Source: Tritrichomonas musculus
Lineage: Eukaryota; Parabasalia; Tritrichomonadida; Tritrichomonadidae
Reading direction: 5' to 3'
NCBI GenBank assembly: GCA_039105265.1
Contig: JAPFFF010000011.1
Span: forward strand, 4,402,001-4,466,000
DNA length: 64,000 bases
Position 1 is the first letter of the stretch; every line of letters begins with the position of its first letter. Positions 29,013-38,137 of this stretch are shown here, one piece after another. Made by a program: the position numbers and the translations under genes. The notes under the pieces were generated by a model. It searched no databases. It saw nothing but the letters and a program-made list of their open reading frames with translations, and was not told the DNA's origin.

Positions 29013-29460
29013 CCGTAGTCCAAAAATATTTTTGCAAAAACCGACCCCATGATGGATGCGTAATGCATTCTCTAGAGGAACCAACATACGTACCCGGGAT
29101 TGCACATCAATCCCTCAATGAAAATACCTGCATCCACCATGAGGCTGGTTGGGGTTGCAAATGCCGGCAAATGCCCGTATTACCCCTATAATCCACAAGT
29201 AATAGCTTACCCAAGGTGTTTAGTGCGCTTGGGCTCTATCACAAATATGGACCGGAAATAATACGAAAAATCGGTATGGCAGTGAATCGAACCTATGCCT
29301 GCCGCCGAAGCTGGGAGACATCCTTCTTGATCCAACAACTATACCAGTTAGCGCTAACACATATATGATTCCGATTTGCTATTTAATCGAATAAAATTCA
29401 AAAATAGTATGTCATCAACCGCGTTGCGATGATTATTTTTGTATTTTTACCAATGGGCAA
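29013..29460. other. Structured non-coding stretch with tRNA-like segment upstream of pPolB
   Basis: About 450 bp with no gene. The part at about 29040-29155 can fold back: gaccccatga-tggatgc near the start pairs with gcatcca-ccatgaggctgg-ttgggg near the end. A second hairpin (acccaag / cttgggct) lies at ~29210-29235. The reverse strand of 29273-29345 is ~73 nt with pairing ends (ggtatag / ccatacc, 6 of 7) and ttcgattc near the 3' side, like a tRNA T-loop, but the arms pair poorly. It could be a regulatory leader, structured RNA or replication signal. Confidence 0.4.
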
Positions 29461-32400
29461 ATGAGTAATATTACTAGTTGGAATTTCGATAAAAAGGTTC
29501 TACCCACAGATGTCGTCAGAGACTATATCGATATCATCAATGAGAAGTTCCGTGGGGATATCTCAACCAGAAACCCATATGTTGGACAGCTGAGTAGTCT
29601 CATAAAGTTCCTGAATGAGAACTCATTTGTAGATCACACTGGTTTTGATACCGATAATAAGCTCGAGGAATCAGATCTTGATACATTCATCAGGCGTCTG
29701 AGGCTTACACGTGCTGAGCAGAGGCGTCTCAAGGTATTGGGATTGGAAGGTACTGAACGTTTACTGAATAGCAAGATTAATAAGACCCATTTTAATAAAA
29801 CTGTTTTAACCGCGAGTGATGTCAAAGATTATATCAAGATCGCCAACACTGAGTTCGATGCCAAAATCCCAACCGACATATCACAGGCCGCACAGCAGAG
29901 CAGTCTCATAAAGTTCCTGAATGATAATTTATTTGTATATCGCACGCGTTTTGATACTAATACCCTTCTCCAGGACAGAGATTTTGATAGATTCTTCGAG
30001 AGACTACATGATGAACAAGAGGATAAGCTACTGAGGGATGCAACTGAACAGAATCTGCAAGCAATTGAGAAGGTTAGACTTGAGCGGGAACGTGCTAAGC
30101 AATTGGAACAGGAGCGTGCTAAGCAGGAGCGTCTCCAGAAGCAGGAACAGAAACTGGCTGAGAAATTGCATCGCGATCGATTGAAACAGAAGCAGAAACG
30201 GGAGTGGGAACTGGAGCTTGAAAAGCAGCGCAAGATTAGTACTAAGAATTTTGATAAAAGTAATCTAACCGTGGGTGCTATTGATCATTATATCAAGACT
30301 GCCAATGAGAAATTCGATGCCAACATCCGCAACAGATCATATAATGAACGACTGAACAGTCTCATAGAGTTCCTGAATGAGAACTCATTTGTATATCGCA
30401 CCGGTTTTGATCGCACTCGTGGGCTCGAGGCATCAGATCTTGATACATTCTTCGAGAGACTTGAGGCTGAACGAACTAAGGATTACTTCAAGCATTTCGA
30501 TAGAGATGATTACAAGATTGAGGACCGCATTGATGAACATCGGCGTATGATGTCCCAGTTTAAGTTCTATAATCAATTAGTTGATGACCGCAAAGCATGT
30601 TCCTATTTCAACAAGTATTATCCCGAGTATATTGATAGAGCTGAAATACAAGATATACTCCGAGACAGGACTAAGGTTACAAAACTGACCCATATTATCG
30701 ATGGTAACGCTAGTATTGATGATCTCCCCAAGGACCCTGAAAATAATGAAATACTCGATTACCTCAGTGAGTTCGGTCATGAGTTCAAATCGAAACACAC
30801 CGATTTCCTCATGGTGAATGAACCTGATAGCTATGATAGGGCTGTTGAGGCTTGGCGATCATATACCAAATATGCTGATAGTGATTCCAATGAGCGTGAG
30901 GATATTGATACCTATGAGCCAATATACATATACTACTTCAACTCGATATCCTCATTGAACACCATATATGACGGCTTGCAACAGGTCTATAAGCGCGAGG
31001 TAAAACCATTCAAAATCTATTTCCAACTCTCAGGTGTATTTCAGTCCCCCAGTACTGAGGATGGGTATTCATGTGAATATGCAGCTAGGGAAATCAATTG
31101 GAACAACTATAAATCGGCTATTCCAATTGTGGTTCGTGATGAGCAATCACTTGATATCGTGAAGTACTATATTGAATCAGTACTGCACTCATATGAGACC
31201 TCGACATCTGGAACCAAGTTGATTATGGTAGGATCAGTCTCATTCACGGTATCTCGAATGGTCAAGGTTAGTGGTCCAATCAAGGATTTACCTCCTGAGA
31301 TCAAAAATAGCAAATACATCATCACGGACAATGCCGATGACAATCTATGTTGGTACCGATTTCTGGCTGCATGTCTAGATGACCATCTGGTTGACCCCGA
31401 ATCTGGTTGCAAAACTAAGAATCGCACACAGGTAGCTAGGAAGCTCCTATGCGAGGATCACAATATAGTGTATTCTACTAAGCCATCTCAAGATGCAATC
31501 GACCTCCTGAACAACTATCCGGGTACATCAATTGAATCCATGAAGGCATCTGCCGAGAAGCATCACTTGAATGTGGACATCTATGAGTACTTGGAGGATC
31601 TCAAAGTCTATAACCTTCAGGACCAATGGAAATACAATGAGGACAACTCATTTAGGAAATCCGCATTGCTGTACACCCAAAATCGAATCATCCACATAAT
31701 GTACATCAGGAATGCTGAGAAGCTAACCAACATCCACATCTGCCCAAAGTGTGGCTCATATGCGCATTACGGTAATCACAATATGAATCGCTTCAAGAAC
31801 CATGTTGAGAACTGTGAGCAGGAACTGCATTCCGGGGTATTTCGAAAGCGATTCATACCCAATCGTGAACCACTACCATACTGTCCACATATACTCAGCA
31901 ATCCGGTGTACGAATATTGCTTAGCCTATGGTCTCGAATGGAAGCCCAACATATATTACATCACCTACGATTTCGAAACCGTTGAACAGCCTGTGAATGC
32001 ATCCATTGGTTCATCCACAACCATCAACTCACGACTGATACCCCTTAGTGTATCATCATGTGTCAAATCACAATCGGGTTGTACCACAAAGCACTTCTCA
32101 TTAAGAGATTCATCTGAGTTCATCATCAAATGGATCGAGTGGTTGTTTGAGCAATCCAAGCAGGTGTATCACGATAAGGTTCAATATATGAAATCCTTCA
32201 TCAATCAACCAGTTGACAATCTCAAAACCATTGATCGCAACCTGAATGTGATAACCGTATTTGGATTCAACTCGAGTAGATTCGATAGCAACCTATTCAA
32301 GGAGTATCTCAACTACAGTTCAGTCAAGCGAAATATGTTCTGGAGTGTTGAGCCCAATAGCATCATTGGTACCACATCCTCATTGAAGCAGTTCATATTG

Positions 32401-34962
32401 AAGTCACCCAAATACGACACCAAGTTGCGATTCATCGATGCACAATCATTCGTCGCTGGAGGTACATTACGACAATTCGGGGTTGATTTTGGGCAAAGCA
32501 TGGCTTTGCACTCAAATGGAATCATTTGCGGGGGAGTTGAGAATAGCTCTAAGGGTGTGTTCCCATATGAAGCCATCAACACTGAGAACTACAATGAGGT
32601 CCTCTCAAAAGCAGAGCCATTTGAGTATGAGGCGTTCTACAGCTATCTCAACCAGAAGAACCCATTGACACCAGATGATTACAAGCTATATCTCGAGGAT
32701 GCCAAAAACTATGAAACCCGATGGGACTACCTACTTGCATACAATGATAATGATGTCGAGATGATGATCAAACCCATTGACAACCTGATTGCACTCAATG
32801 CACAGTACAATGTGGACCTCATCTCAAACCTATCGCTAAGCAAGAATGCATCCTGTATCAAGTACGCACTCGCATATAAGGAATTCAATCCAAATGCCGA
32901 ATACTCCATACAGAATCCCATTAACAAATTCAAACCAAACCTCGATTGGTGGCGATTCAAATGCGAGAACTACTATAACCAGGATGTCAAGCATAATCAA
33001 TCTCATAAGGACAAGCCCAGGAACCTCGATAAATGTGTTTGTGAGGAGCAATTCGATAAGTTCATGGAGATGTACAACAATCCAGATACTGGCAAGTGCC
33101 ATCTCTGTGGTGAGCACTTCACATGGACCAATAAGCCCACTCTCGATAGAATCAATAATGATATCGGTCATGAACTCAGTAACTGTAAACTCGCTTGTGC
33201 GGAATGCAACAGACTTCGAAGTCGTGATGACCCCAATATAACCAAACTCCGAATTCAGCTGAAGAAGTACTGCAAGATGATGCATCTCCCAACACTCATC
33301 AACGATGAACAGGAGTATTACAGCTTACGGAACAACATCACTGGTGGTCTATCCAATGTCATGCACCGTGTCAACATCAAGGGTCATACCAAAATAAACC
33401 GCTTTAGATACAACGCCGTTGATCACAAGGTAATCTCATATGATACTCCACACACGATGACTCATATTGTTGGAGTTGATTTCAACAGCTTATACCCATC
33501 TGCATTCAGTTCAACCAAACATGATGCCAACCCATATCACGGGGGAGTCATGTATATGCCAGGATCCATGATAGAGCGATTCGAGGTGTACAAGGATGGT
33601 ACCAAAAATATGAAGACCTACAACACATGTATGGGTATCATCAACAGCCAGAAGCACCGAGATCATCCCGAATTCCTGTTCAAAGCGGAGGTCATGTTGA
33701 AATGCCCAATATCCAAAATCAACTACTTCATCAATTTCCCACCTGTATTCCGCAATTTCGATATCACCAATGATGAGGCCACAATTGGTCCATATATGCA
33801 CGACTACATGACTCGCAATAAGCTCCCATCTGTTGACAAAACTGAACGGAAGCTGACCATGAGTGTTGATACAATGGGTACCTATCAGACATTCTCGAAC
33901 TACTACCTCTGGTTCCTCCTCGACCATGGACTTGTCATCGAGGATATCAAGAGTCTCACCACATACGAGGCTCATCGTGGATTCAACCCATTCGTTAGTG
34001 AGTTCATGAAACGCCGTCAGGATATCATCTCTGGATCCGAGCATGGGAATGGCGCTGAAAGCGACTTGAGCGTAGCGAACGAGAAGTTCTACAAGATCAG
34101 CATGAATGGCTCATATGGGTACGATGGGATGAACACCGAGAAGTTCTCCAAAATCAAGATATGCTCACGCGATAAGACCTTCCAGAATATCATCTACGAC
34201 AACTATGTCAGTGGCACCAAATTGAGTGATGACAACTATCTACTCCAGATGAACCCAAAGAGCTTCAAATGCACGACATGCCTTCAGGAATCATTCTGGA
34301 CTCTAGATAATGCCAAATTCTGGTATCTCACATTCATATACGACTTCATGTACAAGTGCCTTGATGTGGAGCGATTCCATTTCATAGAGGGGGACACTGA
34401 TAGTGCGTATTTTGCGGTTGCTGGTGATGACACCAAGGGGTCCGATCAAGAGTTCAAATACATCATCAAGAATAGGGCATTCTATGATGAGAACATATAT
34501 AAGTTCATGCCGAATCCCAATATAAACACAATCGCTGATGAGAAGAAAATATTGGGTCTCTGCATTGAGAAATATGGTGAGAATATGATAGCGTTAGCCC
34601 CCAAGTGCTACACCATATTTAATAGTGGCTCTATAACCAAGGCACTCAAACTCAAGGGGGTCTCCCTCAAGAAAAACCGTATTACAAGTGATGATTACAA
34701 GGACATCATCGACAATGGTGGTGTGAAGGTTGGCAAAAATATCAATCTGCAGATGATGCGTGAGCTCTCAGCCCCTCCGGGGATGACTATGCGCAACAAA
34801 ATCCAGAGCAAAATCAGTGAGATGACGATGTCCAAGATCACGGTAAACAAGAATGCTCTCACCGGGACTCATACCAAAATGATTGTCCTCGAGAACCAAT
34901 CCTGTGCCCCATTCATCCACGGACTCACATCAGGGGACTATATTATATGCAATTCGAATTGA
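29461..34962 (+). CDS. Protein-primed family B DNA polymerase with embedded HNH-like module
   Basis: 1833 residues, the Polinton replicase. Residues 1-350 carry three diverged copies of a ~110-residue module (SLIKFLNENSFVYRTGFD) with a charged coiled coil between. Around 620-770 a Cys/His protease-like domain (DNLCWYRFLAACL; RIIHIMYI) precedes a C-x2-C...H...C zinc knuckle, as in other Polinton polymerases. Exo I is YDFETVEQ (~835), Exo II FGFNSSRFDSN (~940), Exo III LLAYNDNDVEMM (~1090). An HNH-like zinc module sits at ~1205-1265 (CHLCGEHF; LDRINNDIGHELSNCK; CAECN). Palm motifs follow: A VDFNSLYPSAF (~1338), B KISMNGSYGYDG (~1545), C EGDTDSAYF (~1643). The element looks whole and this is its largest gene. 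Confidence 0.93.
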   Translation: MSNITSWNFDKKVLPTDVVRDYIDIINEKFRGDISTRNPYVGQLSSLIKFLNENSFVDHTGFDTDNKLEESDLDTFIRRLRLTRAEQRRLKVLGLEGTERLLNSKINKTHFNKTVLTASDVKDYIKIANTEFDAKIPTDISQAAQQSSLIKFLNDNLFVYRTRFDTNTLLQDRDFDRFFERLHDEQEDKLLRDATEQNLQAIEKVRLERERAKQLEQERAKQERLQKQEQKLAEKLHRDRLKQKQKREWELELEKQRKISTKNFDKSNLTVGAIDHYIKTANEKFDANIRNRSYNERLNSLIEFLNENSFVYRTGFDRTRGLEASDLDTFFERLEAERTKDYFKHFDRDDYKIEDRIDEHRRMMSQFKFYNQLVDDRKACSYFNKYYPEYIDRAEIQDILRDRTKVTKLTHIIDGNASIDDLPKDPENNEILDYLSEFGHEFKSKHTDFLMVNEPDSYDRAVEAWRSYTKYADSDSNEREDIDTYEPIYIYYFNSISSLNTIYDGLQQVYKREVKPFKIYFQLSGVFQSPSTEDGYSCEYAAREINWNNYKSAIPIVVRDEQSLDIVKYYIESVLHSYETSTSGTKLIMVGSVSFTVSRMVKVSGPIKDLPPEIKNSKYIITDNADDNLCWYRFLAACLDDHLVDPESGCKTKNRTQVARKLLCEDHNIVYSTKPSQDAIDLLNNYPGTSIESMKASAEKHHLNVDIYEYLEDLKVYNLQDQWKYNEDNSFRKSALLYTQNRIIHIMYIRNAEKLTNIHICPKCGSYAHYGNHNMNRFKNHVENCEQELHSGVFRKRFIPNREPLPYCPHILSNPVYEYCLAYGLEWKPNIYYITYDFETVEQPVNASIGSSTTINSRLIPLSVSSCVKSQSGCTTKHFSLRDSSEFIIKWIEWLFEQSKQVYHDKVQYMKSFINQPVDNLKTIDRNLNVITVFGFNSSRFDSNLFKEYLNYSSVKRNMFWSVEPNSIIGTTSSLKQFILKSPKYDTKLRFIDAQSFVAGGTLRQFGVDFGQSMALHSNGIICGGVENSSKGVFPYEAINTENYNEVLSKAEPFEYEAFYSYLNQKNPLTPDDYKLYLEDAKNYETRWDYLLAYNDNDVEMMIKPIDNLIALNAQYNVDLISNLSLSKNASCIKYALAYKEFNPNAEYSIQNPINKFKPNLDWWRFKCENYYNQDVKHNQSHKDKPRNLDKCVCEEQFDKFMEMYNNPDTGKCHLCGEHFTWTNKPTLDRINNDIGHELSNCKLACAECNRLRSRDDPNITKLRIQLKKYCKMMHLPTLINDEQEYYSLRNNITGGLSNVMHRVNIKGHTKINRFRYNAVDHKVISYDTPHTMTHIVGVDFNSLYPSAFSSTKHDANPYHGGVMYMPGSMIERFEVYKDGTKNMKTYNTCMGIINSQKHRDHPEFLFKAEVMLKCPISKINYFINFPPVFRNFDITNDEATIGPYMHDYMTRNKLPSVDKTERKLTMSVDTMGTYQTFSNYYLWFLLDHGLVIEDIKSLTTYEAHRGFNPFVSEFMKRRQDIISGSEHGNGAESDLSVANEKFYKISMNGSYGYDGMNTEKFSKIKICSRDKTFQNIIYDNYVSGTKLSDDNYLLQMNPKSFKCTTCLQESFWTLDNAKFWYLTFIYDFMYKCLDVERFHFIEGDTDSAYFAVAGDDTKGSDQEFKYIIKNRAFYDENIYKFMPNPNINTIADEKKILGLCIEKYGENMIALAPKCYTIFNSGSITKALKLKGVSLKKNRITSDDYKDIIDNGGVKVGKNINLQMMRELSAPPGMTMRNKIQSKISEMTMSKITVNKNALTGTHTKMIVLENQSCAPFIHGLTSGDYIICNSN

Positions 34963-35113
34963 ATATGGGGTCTGCGGGATTTATGCGCAACGGAACTACG
35001 TTCCTGAGGCATTTCATGCCGAAGCTCTAAGCTCCAAAGGAGATTCCCGTCGACCCAGATTTCATGGAGATAACCACTAATTCCCTGGAACAGCAAAATT
35101 GCTGTCCCGGTGA
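34963..35113. repeat. Convergent gap with palindromic modules (terminator-like)
   Basis: This lies between the ends of pPolB (+) and the fibre-like gene (-). It contains the ggaactacgttcct / gcatttcatgccgaagct module, then gattcccgtcgaccc and a block ending ccctggaacagcaaaattgc tgtcccg. The last ~75 bp recur inverted at about 44924-44999. The cagcaaaattgctg palindrome could form a hairpin in either transcript, so a role in ending both transcripts is plausible. Confidence 0.55.
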
Positions 35114-38100
35114 TTAGACCTTAAACACAGCTAATGTGGATCCGTTGATGATACCAGTTATGATGCCCACTGTCATACGATTTATTTTTGAGGTTATCGC
35201 GGTCTCACCAGTGAGTATCTTCAGTTTATTATCAGCGTTATCAATGAATACCTCATCCCCAATGGAATAGCATGAGGAGTCCTCAACCTTAACCATGTAA
35301 TCCCCATGAGTGGCGAATGTGATACAACCATTGGCTTCATCGATTCTGACGCATATACCAACATACTCCTTCCAGGTACCAGTGGTCTTCACACTACATA
35401 TGCAATCAGTGGTGTCAGCTTCAGTGCTAGGGACCCATTTCGAATCCTCACGATGATATACCTTACCGGTCATATATACTGGAGCTCCAATGACGAAATC
35501 GGTGATGGTGTTAACCGATGACTCGATTGGGGAGTAGTGGGTGATGGTTGTACTGGCAATTGCGTGTAGTTCATCAACATATGACTTCAATGCAAAGTTA
35601 TCATCAACATATTTCACCGAAGTGATCATATTATCACTCACAGGTTGGTTGCTGATTAATGTGATAGATGCATCATATATATTGGTCAGTGTATCATCCG
35701 TGGCTCTCAATGAGACGACACGTGTACCTACACGAATATCTATTGATTCTTCCCCGGTTGATTCACCCCCAGAGGGGTTGAGAGCTGGCGCATCACCCCC
35801 GGTTGATTTGTATATGAGATTTGCACCCTTTCGACCAGAATACGTATATTCAGCTTCTTCATATGATGTATCATCGGCATTTCGTTTGAACTTCACGAGA
35901 ATATTTTTGGTTGTTAATACCCTTCTGATATAATCATCTGGGATTACACAACCACTATCATTCTGTGCACATTGAATTGTGAATCGTTCTGGACTTCCAT
36001 CAGCAACATTCGAGTCTTTGATAAATGGTGATTCGATTTGTGCTCTAATGAAATTATATGCTATAGGATTATTATTTCTATGTGCTGCAATATACGATAC
36101 ATATACAATTTGTCCATCATCATGACGCCATATTATTCTATCAATGCGTTTGCCATTGCTATCATATCTGTCCAAGCAATCAAAAGTGTTAGTAGAGCCA
36201 TTTGGTTTAAATATTACATCAATATGCATAATATCATCATCTTGATTATCTCCCCAATTAACATCAAATACCAAATGAACTCCAGCATTTGGTAGCTTAG
36301 GGGTAATATATACACCCTCAGATAATTTTGCTGGATATTCAATATTCAATTCAGTGCCATATAGTGCGGTACTCAGTGCAGATTCATTAACCAAATCTGT
36401 GGGGATCTCAGGGATATCCGTTTTGAGCGCAAATTCTTTGAGAGTTTGGGTTGTTGCAATAGACACTTCTGGAGTATTTAGCCTGACAACAGAGACATTT
36501 TTCGGAGGCTCAACAGTTCCGCTCGGGCCAACAAAATAATCATTGAGAAGTCCATCAAAATCCTTTATGATACGAATTATTGATGATTTATTTGTTTCAT
36601 GGCTAAATAAATATCTTGTATCATTAGTTCCATCATAGACATAATTTCCATTTTCATAATTTTCACATTCAATATAAAATCCATATTGTATGAGGTCGGC
36701 TAGTAGTTTGTCGCAATTTGGAGTAACAAATTTAGATAAATACGGATCATTACATTCAAAATCAATATTCTCACCTCCAGCTTGTATTGGAATATCATTT
36801 ATGACATTGTCTTTTGAAATATACTTCCCATCAGCCACATCCTTGGTCTCATACTTATCTAATTCATATGCGAGCTCATCTTCATCGACGAACTTCTCAT
36901 CAGCCTGACCACTAGTATAATATGGTGTCAAGTCAACTGGTTCCGGGATATCCGATTTCAAAGCATAAGTGTTCGACACGTATCTAGCCGAATAGGCGTT
37001 TTTGTCTGTTGGTTCGACAGTTTTGGTTATTGAACATGACAGTATTTCCGGTGTATCACCAGTTCCTGGATTGATTAACTCATGGGAGTTATACAGATAC
37101 CAAAGACTAGAATCACTTCCTTCCATGCGCAGTATCTGAGAGGGTAGATTATCATCATCGTCATTGTACGAATAGTCTGCGTGAACATAATGGGCCGTAT
37201 AGTAACTGTCTGATGATACAATATCCAACCCATATTGCTCAATCAGTACATGATATGGGTCGTAATCCAAATCAAGAATTGTATTATTGGCGATTGTGAA
37301 TTGAATAGTTGTTTGCCCCTCGATAATCTCTGGGATATAGCCTTTCACTTGATCAATAATCGCTGGGAGGTCATCTTTTGGAACATATTGTTCGGAACAA
37401 GAATCCAAAGCCGCTTGAAGACCTTCATTAGCCGCCATACTTGTTAAACACATTGATGCTTGAGCTGATAATGGTTTAACATCTTCAGCCATCAATTTCT
37501 GAAACATTTCGTCTGGTAATTGATCTCTTATGTTCAATTGCAACTCACTATTTTTGAGAACTGTGGGTATCTCAGGGAGGTCCTGGGTCTTCACATACTC
37601 ACCTAAGTTCGCAAGCTTCGCATACTCGGTCATATCTGGCAAGTCCTGGGTCTTAGCGTACTCACCTAAGTTCGCAAGCTTCGCATACGGTTCCAAAGCA
37701 GTACTCAATGAATCACTCGTAACGATGTTCTCAGGGACCTCAGGTATTTCAGTAGATAGCGCACAGTTTTTGGCGATGTAATCACGTAATTCCCCAATGG
37801 CACTATCCACATCTTCACTAGATGCGTACTTCAGCATCTCTGTGTTGAAATCCTCGGTTTTCACATAGTCGAATAGCTGCGTTTGCAAAGCGTATGACTC
37901 AAGGTCCTTGGCTAAGGCATATTTTTCGAGTTGCTCACCAACTGTACTCGTAATGAGTTCCTTGATTTGCTCCTGGTTGGCACCAGTTATATTCGAGCCA
38001 TTGGACCCATTGGACCCATTGGCATGGCACATACATGCATACTTTTTGATGTATTCTATTAGTAACTCGTCAATAGTGGCCGCTTTTATTGAAAATCCAC

Positions 38101-38119
38101 TCTGTTCTATACTGAACAT
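35114..38119 (-). CDS. Fibre/tail-spike-like structural protein of the Polinton
   Basis: A 1001-residue protein with features of trimeric virus fibres. It has a short Cys/His amino tip (YACMCHANG), a GSNGSNGSN collagen-like run, then repeated short units of the type YALKTDIPEIP, YAKLANLGEYVKTQDLP and FALKSYVDE, interspersed with beta-rich domains. The carboxy end (APVYMTGKV, THGDYMVKVED, IGDEVFIDN, MTVGIITG) resembles the small beta-barrel of phage and virus capsid-decorating proteins. There is no signal peptide or enzymatic motif. Its likely role is particle attachment or decoration. The start is immediately before the divergent 38138 gene, with only 18 bp between the two start codons, so the promoters overlap. 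The function is inferred from repeat architecture. Confidence 0.65.
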   Translation of the reverse strand: MFSIEQSGFSIKAATIDELLIEYIKKYACMCHANGSNGSNGSNITGANQEQIKELITSTVGEQLEKYALAKDLESYALQTQLFDYVKTEDFNTEMLKYASSEDVDSAIGELRDYIAKNCALSTEIPEVPENIVTSDSLSTALEPYAKLANLGEYAKTQDLPDMTEYAKLANLGEYVKTQDLPEIPTVLKNSELQLNIRDQLPDEMFQKLMAEDVKPLSAQASMCLTSMAANEGLQAALDSCSEQYVPKDDLPAIIDQVKGYIPEIIEGQTTIQFTIANNTILDLDYDPYHVLIEQYGLDIVSSDSYYTAHYVHADYSYNDDDDNLPSQILRMEGSDSSLWYLYNSHELINPGTGDTPEILSCSITKTVEPTDKNAYSARYVSNTYALKSDIPEPVDLTPYYTSGQADEKFVDEDELAYELDKYETKDVADGKYISKDNVINDIPIQAGGENIDFECNDPYLSKFVTPNCDKLLADLIQYGFYIECENYENGNYVYDGTNDTRYLFSHETNKSSIIRIIKDFDGLLNDYFVGPSGTVEPPKNVSVVRLNTPEVSIATTQTLKEFALKTDIPEIPTDLVNESALSTALYGTELNIEYPAKLSEGVYITPKLPNAGVHLVFDVNWGDNQDDDIMHIDVIFKPNGSTNTFDCLDRYDSNGKRIDRIIWRHDDGQIVYVSYIAAHRNNNPIAYNFIRAQIESPFIKDSNVADGSPERFTIQCAQNDSGCVIPDDYIRRVLTTKNILVKFKRNADDTSYEEAEYTYSGRKGANLIYKSTGGDAPALNPSGGESTGEESIDIRVGTRVVSLRATDDTLTNIYDASITLISNQPVSDNMITSVKYVDDNFALKSYVDELHAIASTTITHYSPIESSVNTITDFVIGAPVYMTGKVYHREDSKWVPSTEADTTDCICSVKTTGTWKEYVGICVRIDEANGCITFATHGDYMVKVEDSSCYSIGDEVFIDNADNKLKILTGETAITSKINRMTVGIITGIINGSTLAVFKV

Positions 38120-38137
38120 TTACTATAAAATAAAGGT

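Noticed and set aside
29273-29345. Minus-strand tRNA gene
   Set aside because: The ends pair 6 of 7 and a ttcgattc loop is present, but the T-stem, D-arm and anticodon arm pair poorly. It is kept only as a tRNA-like observation.
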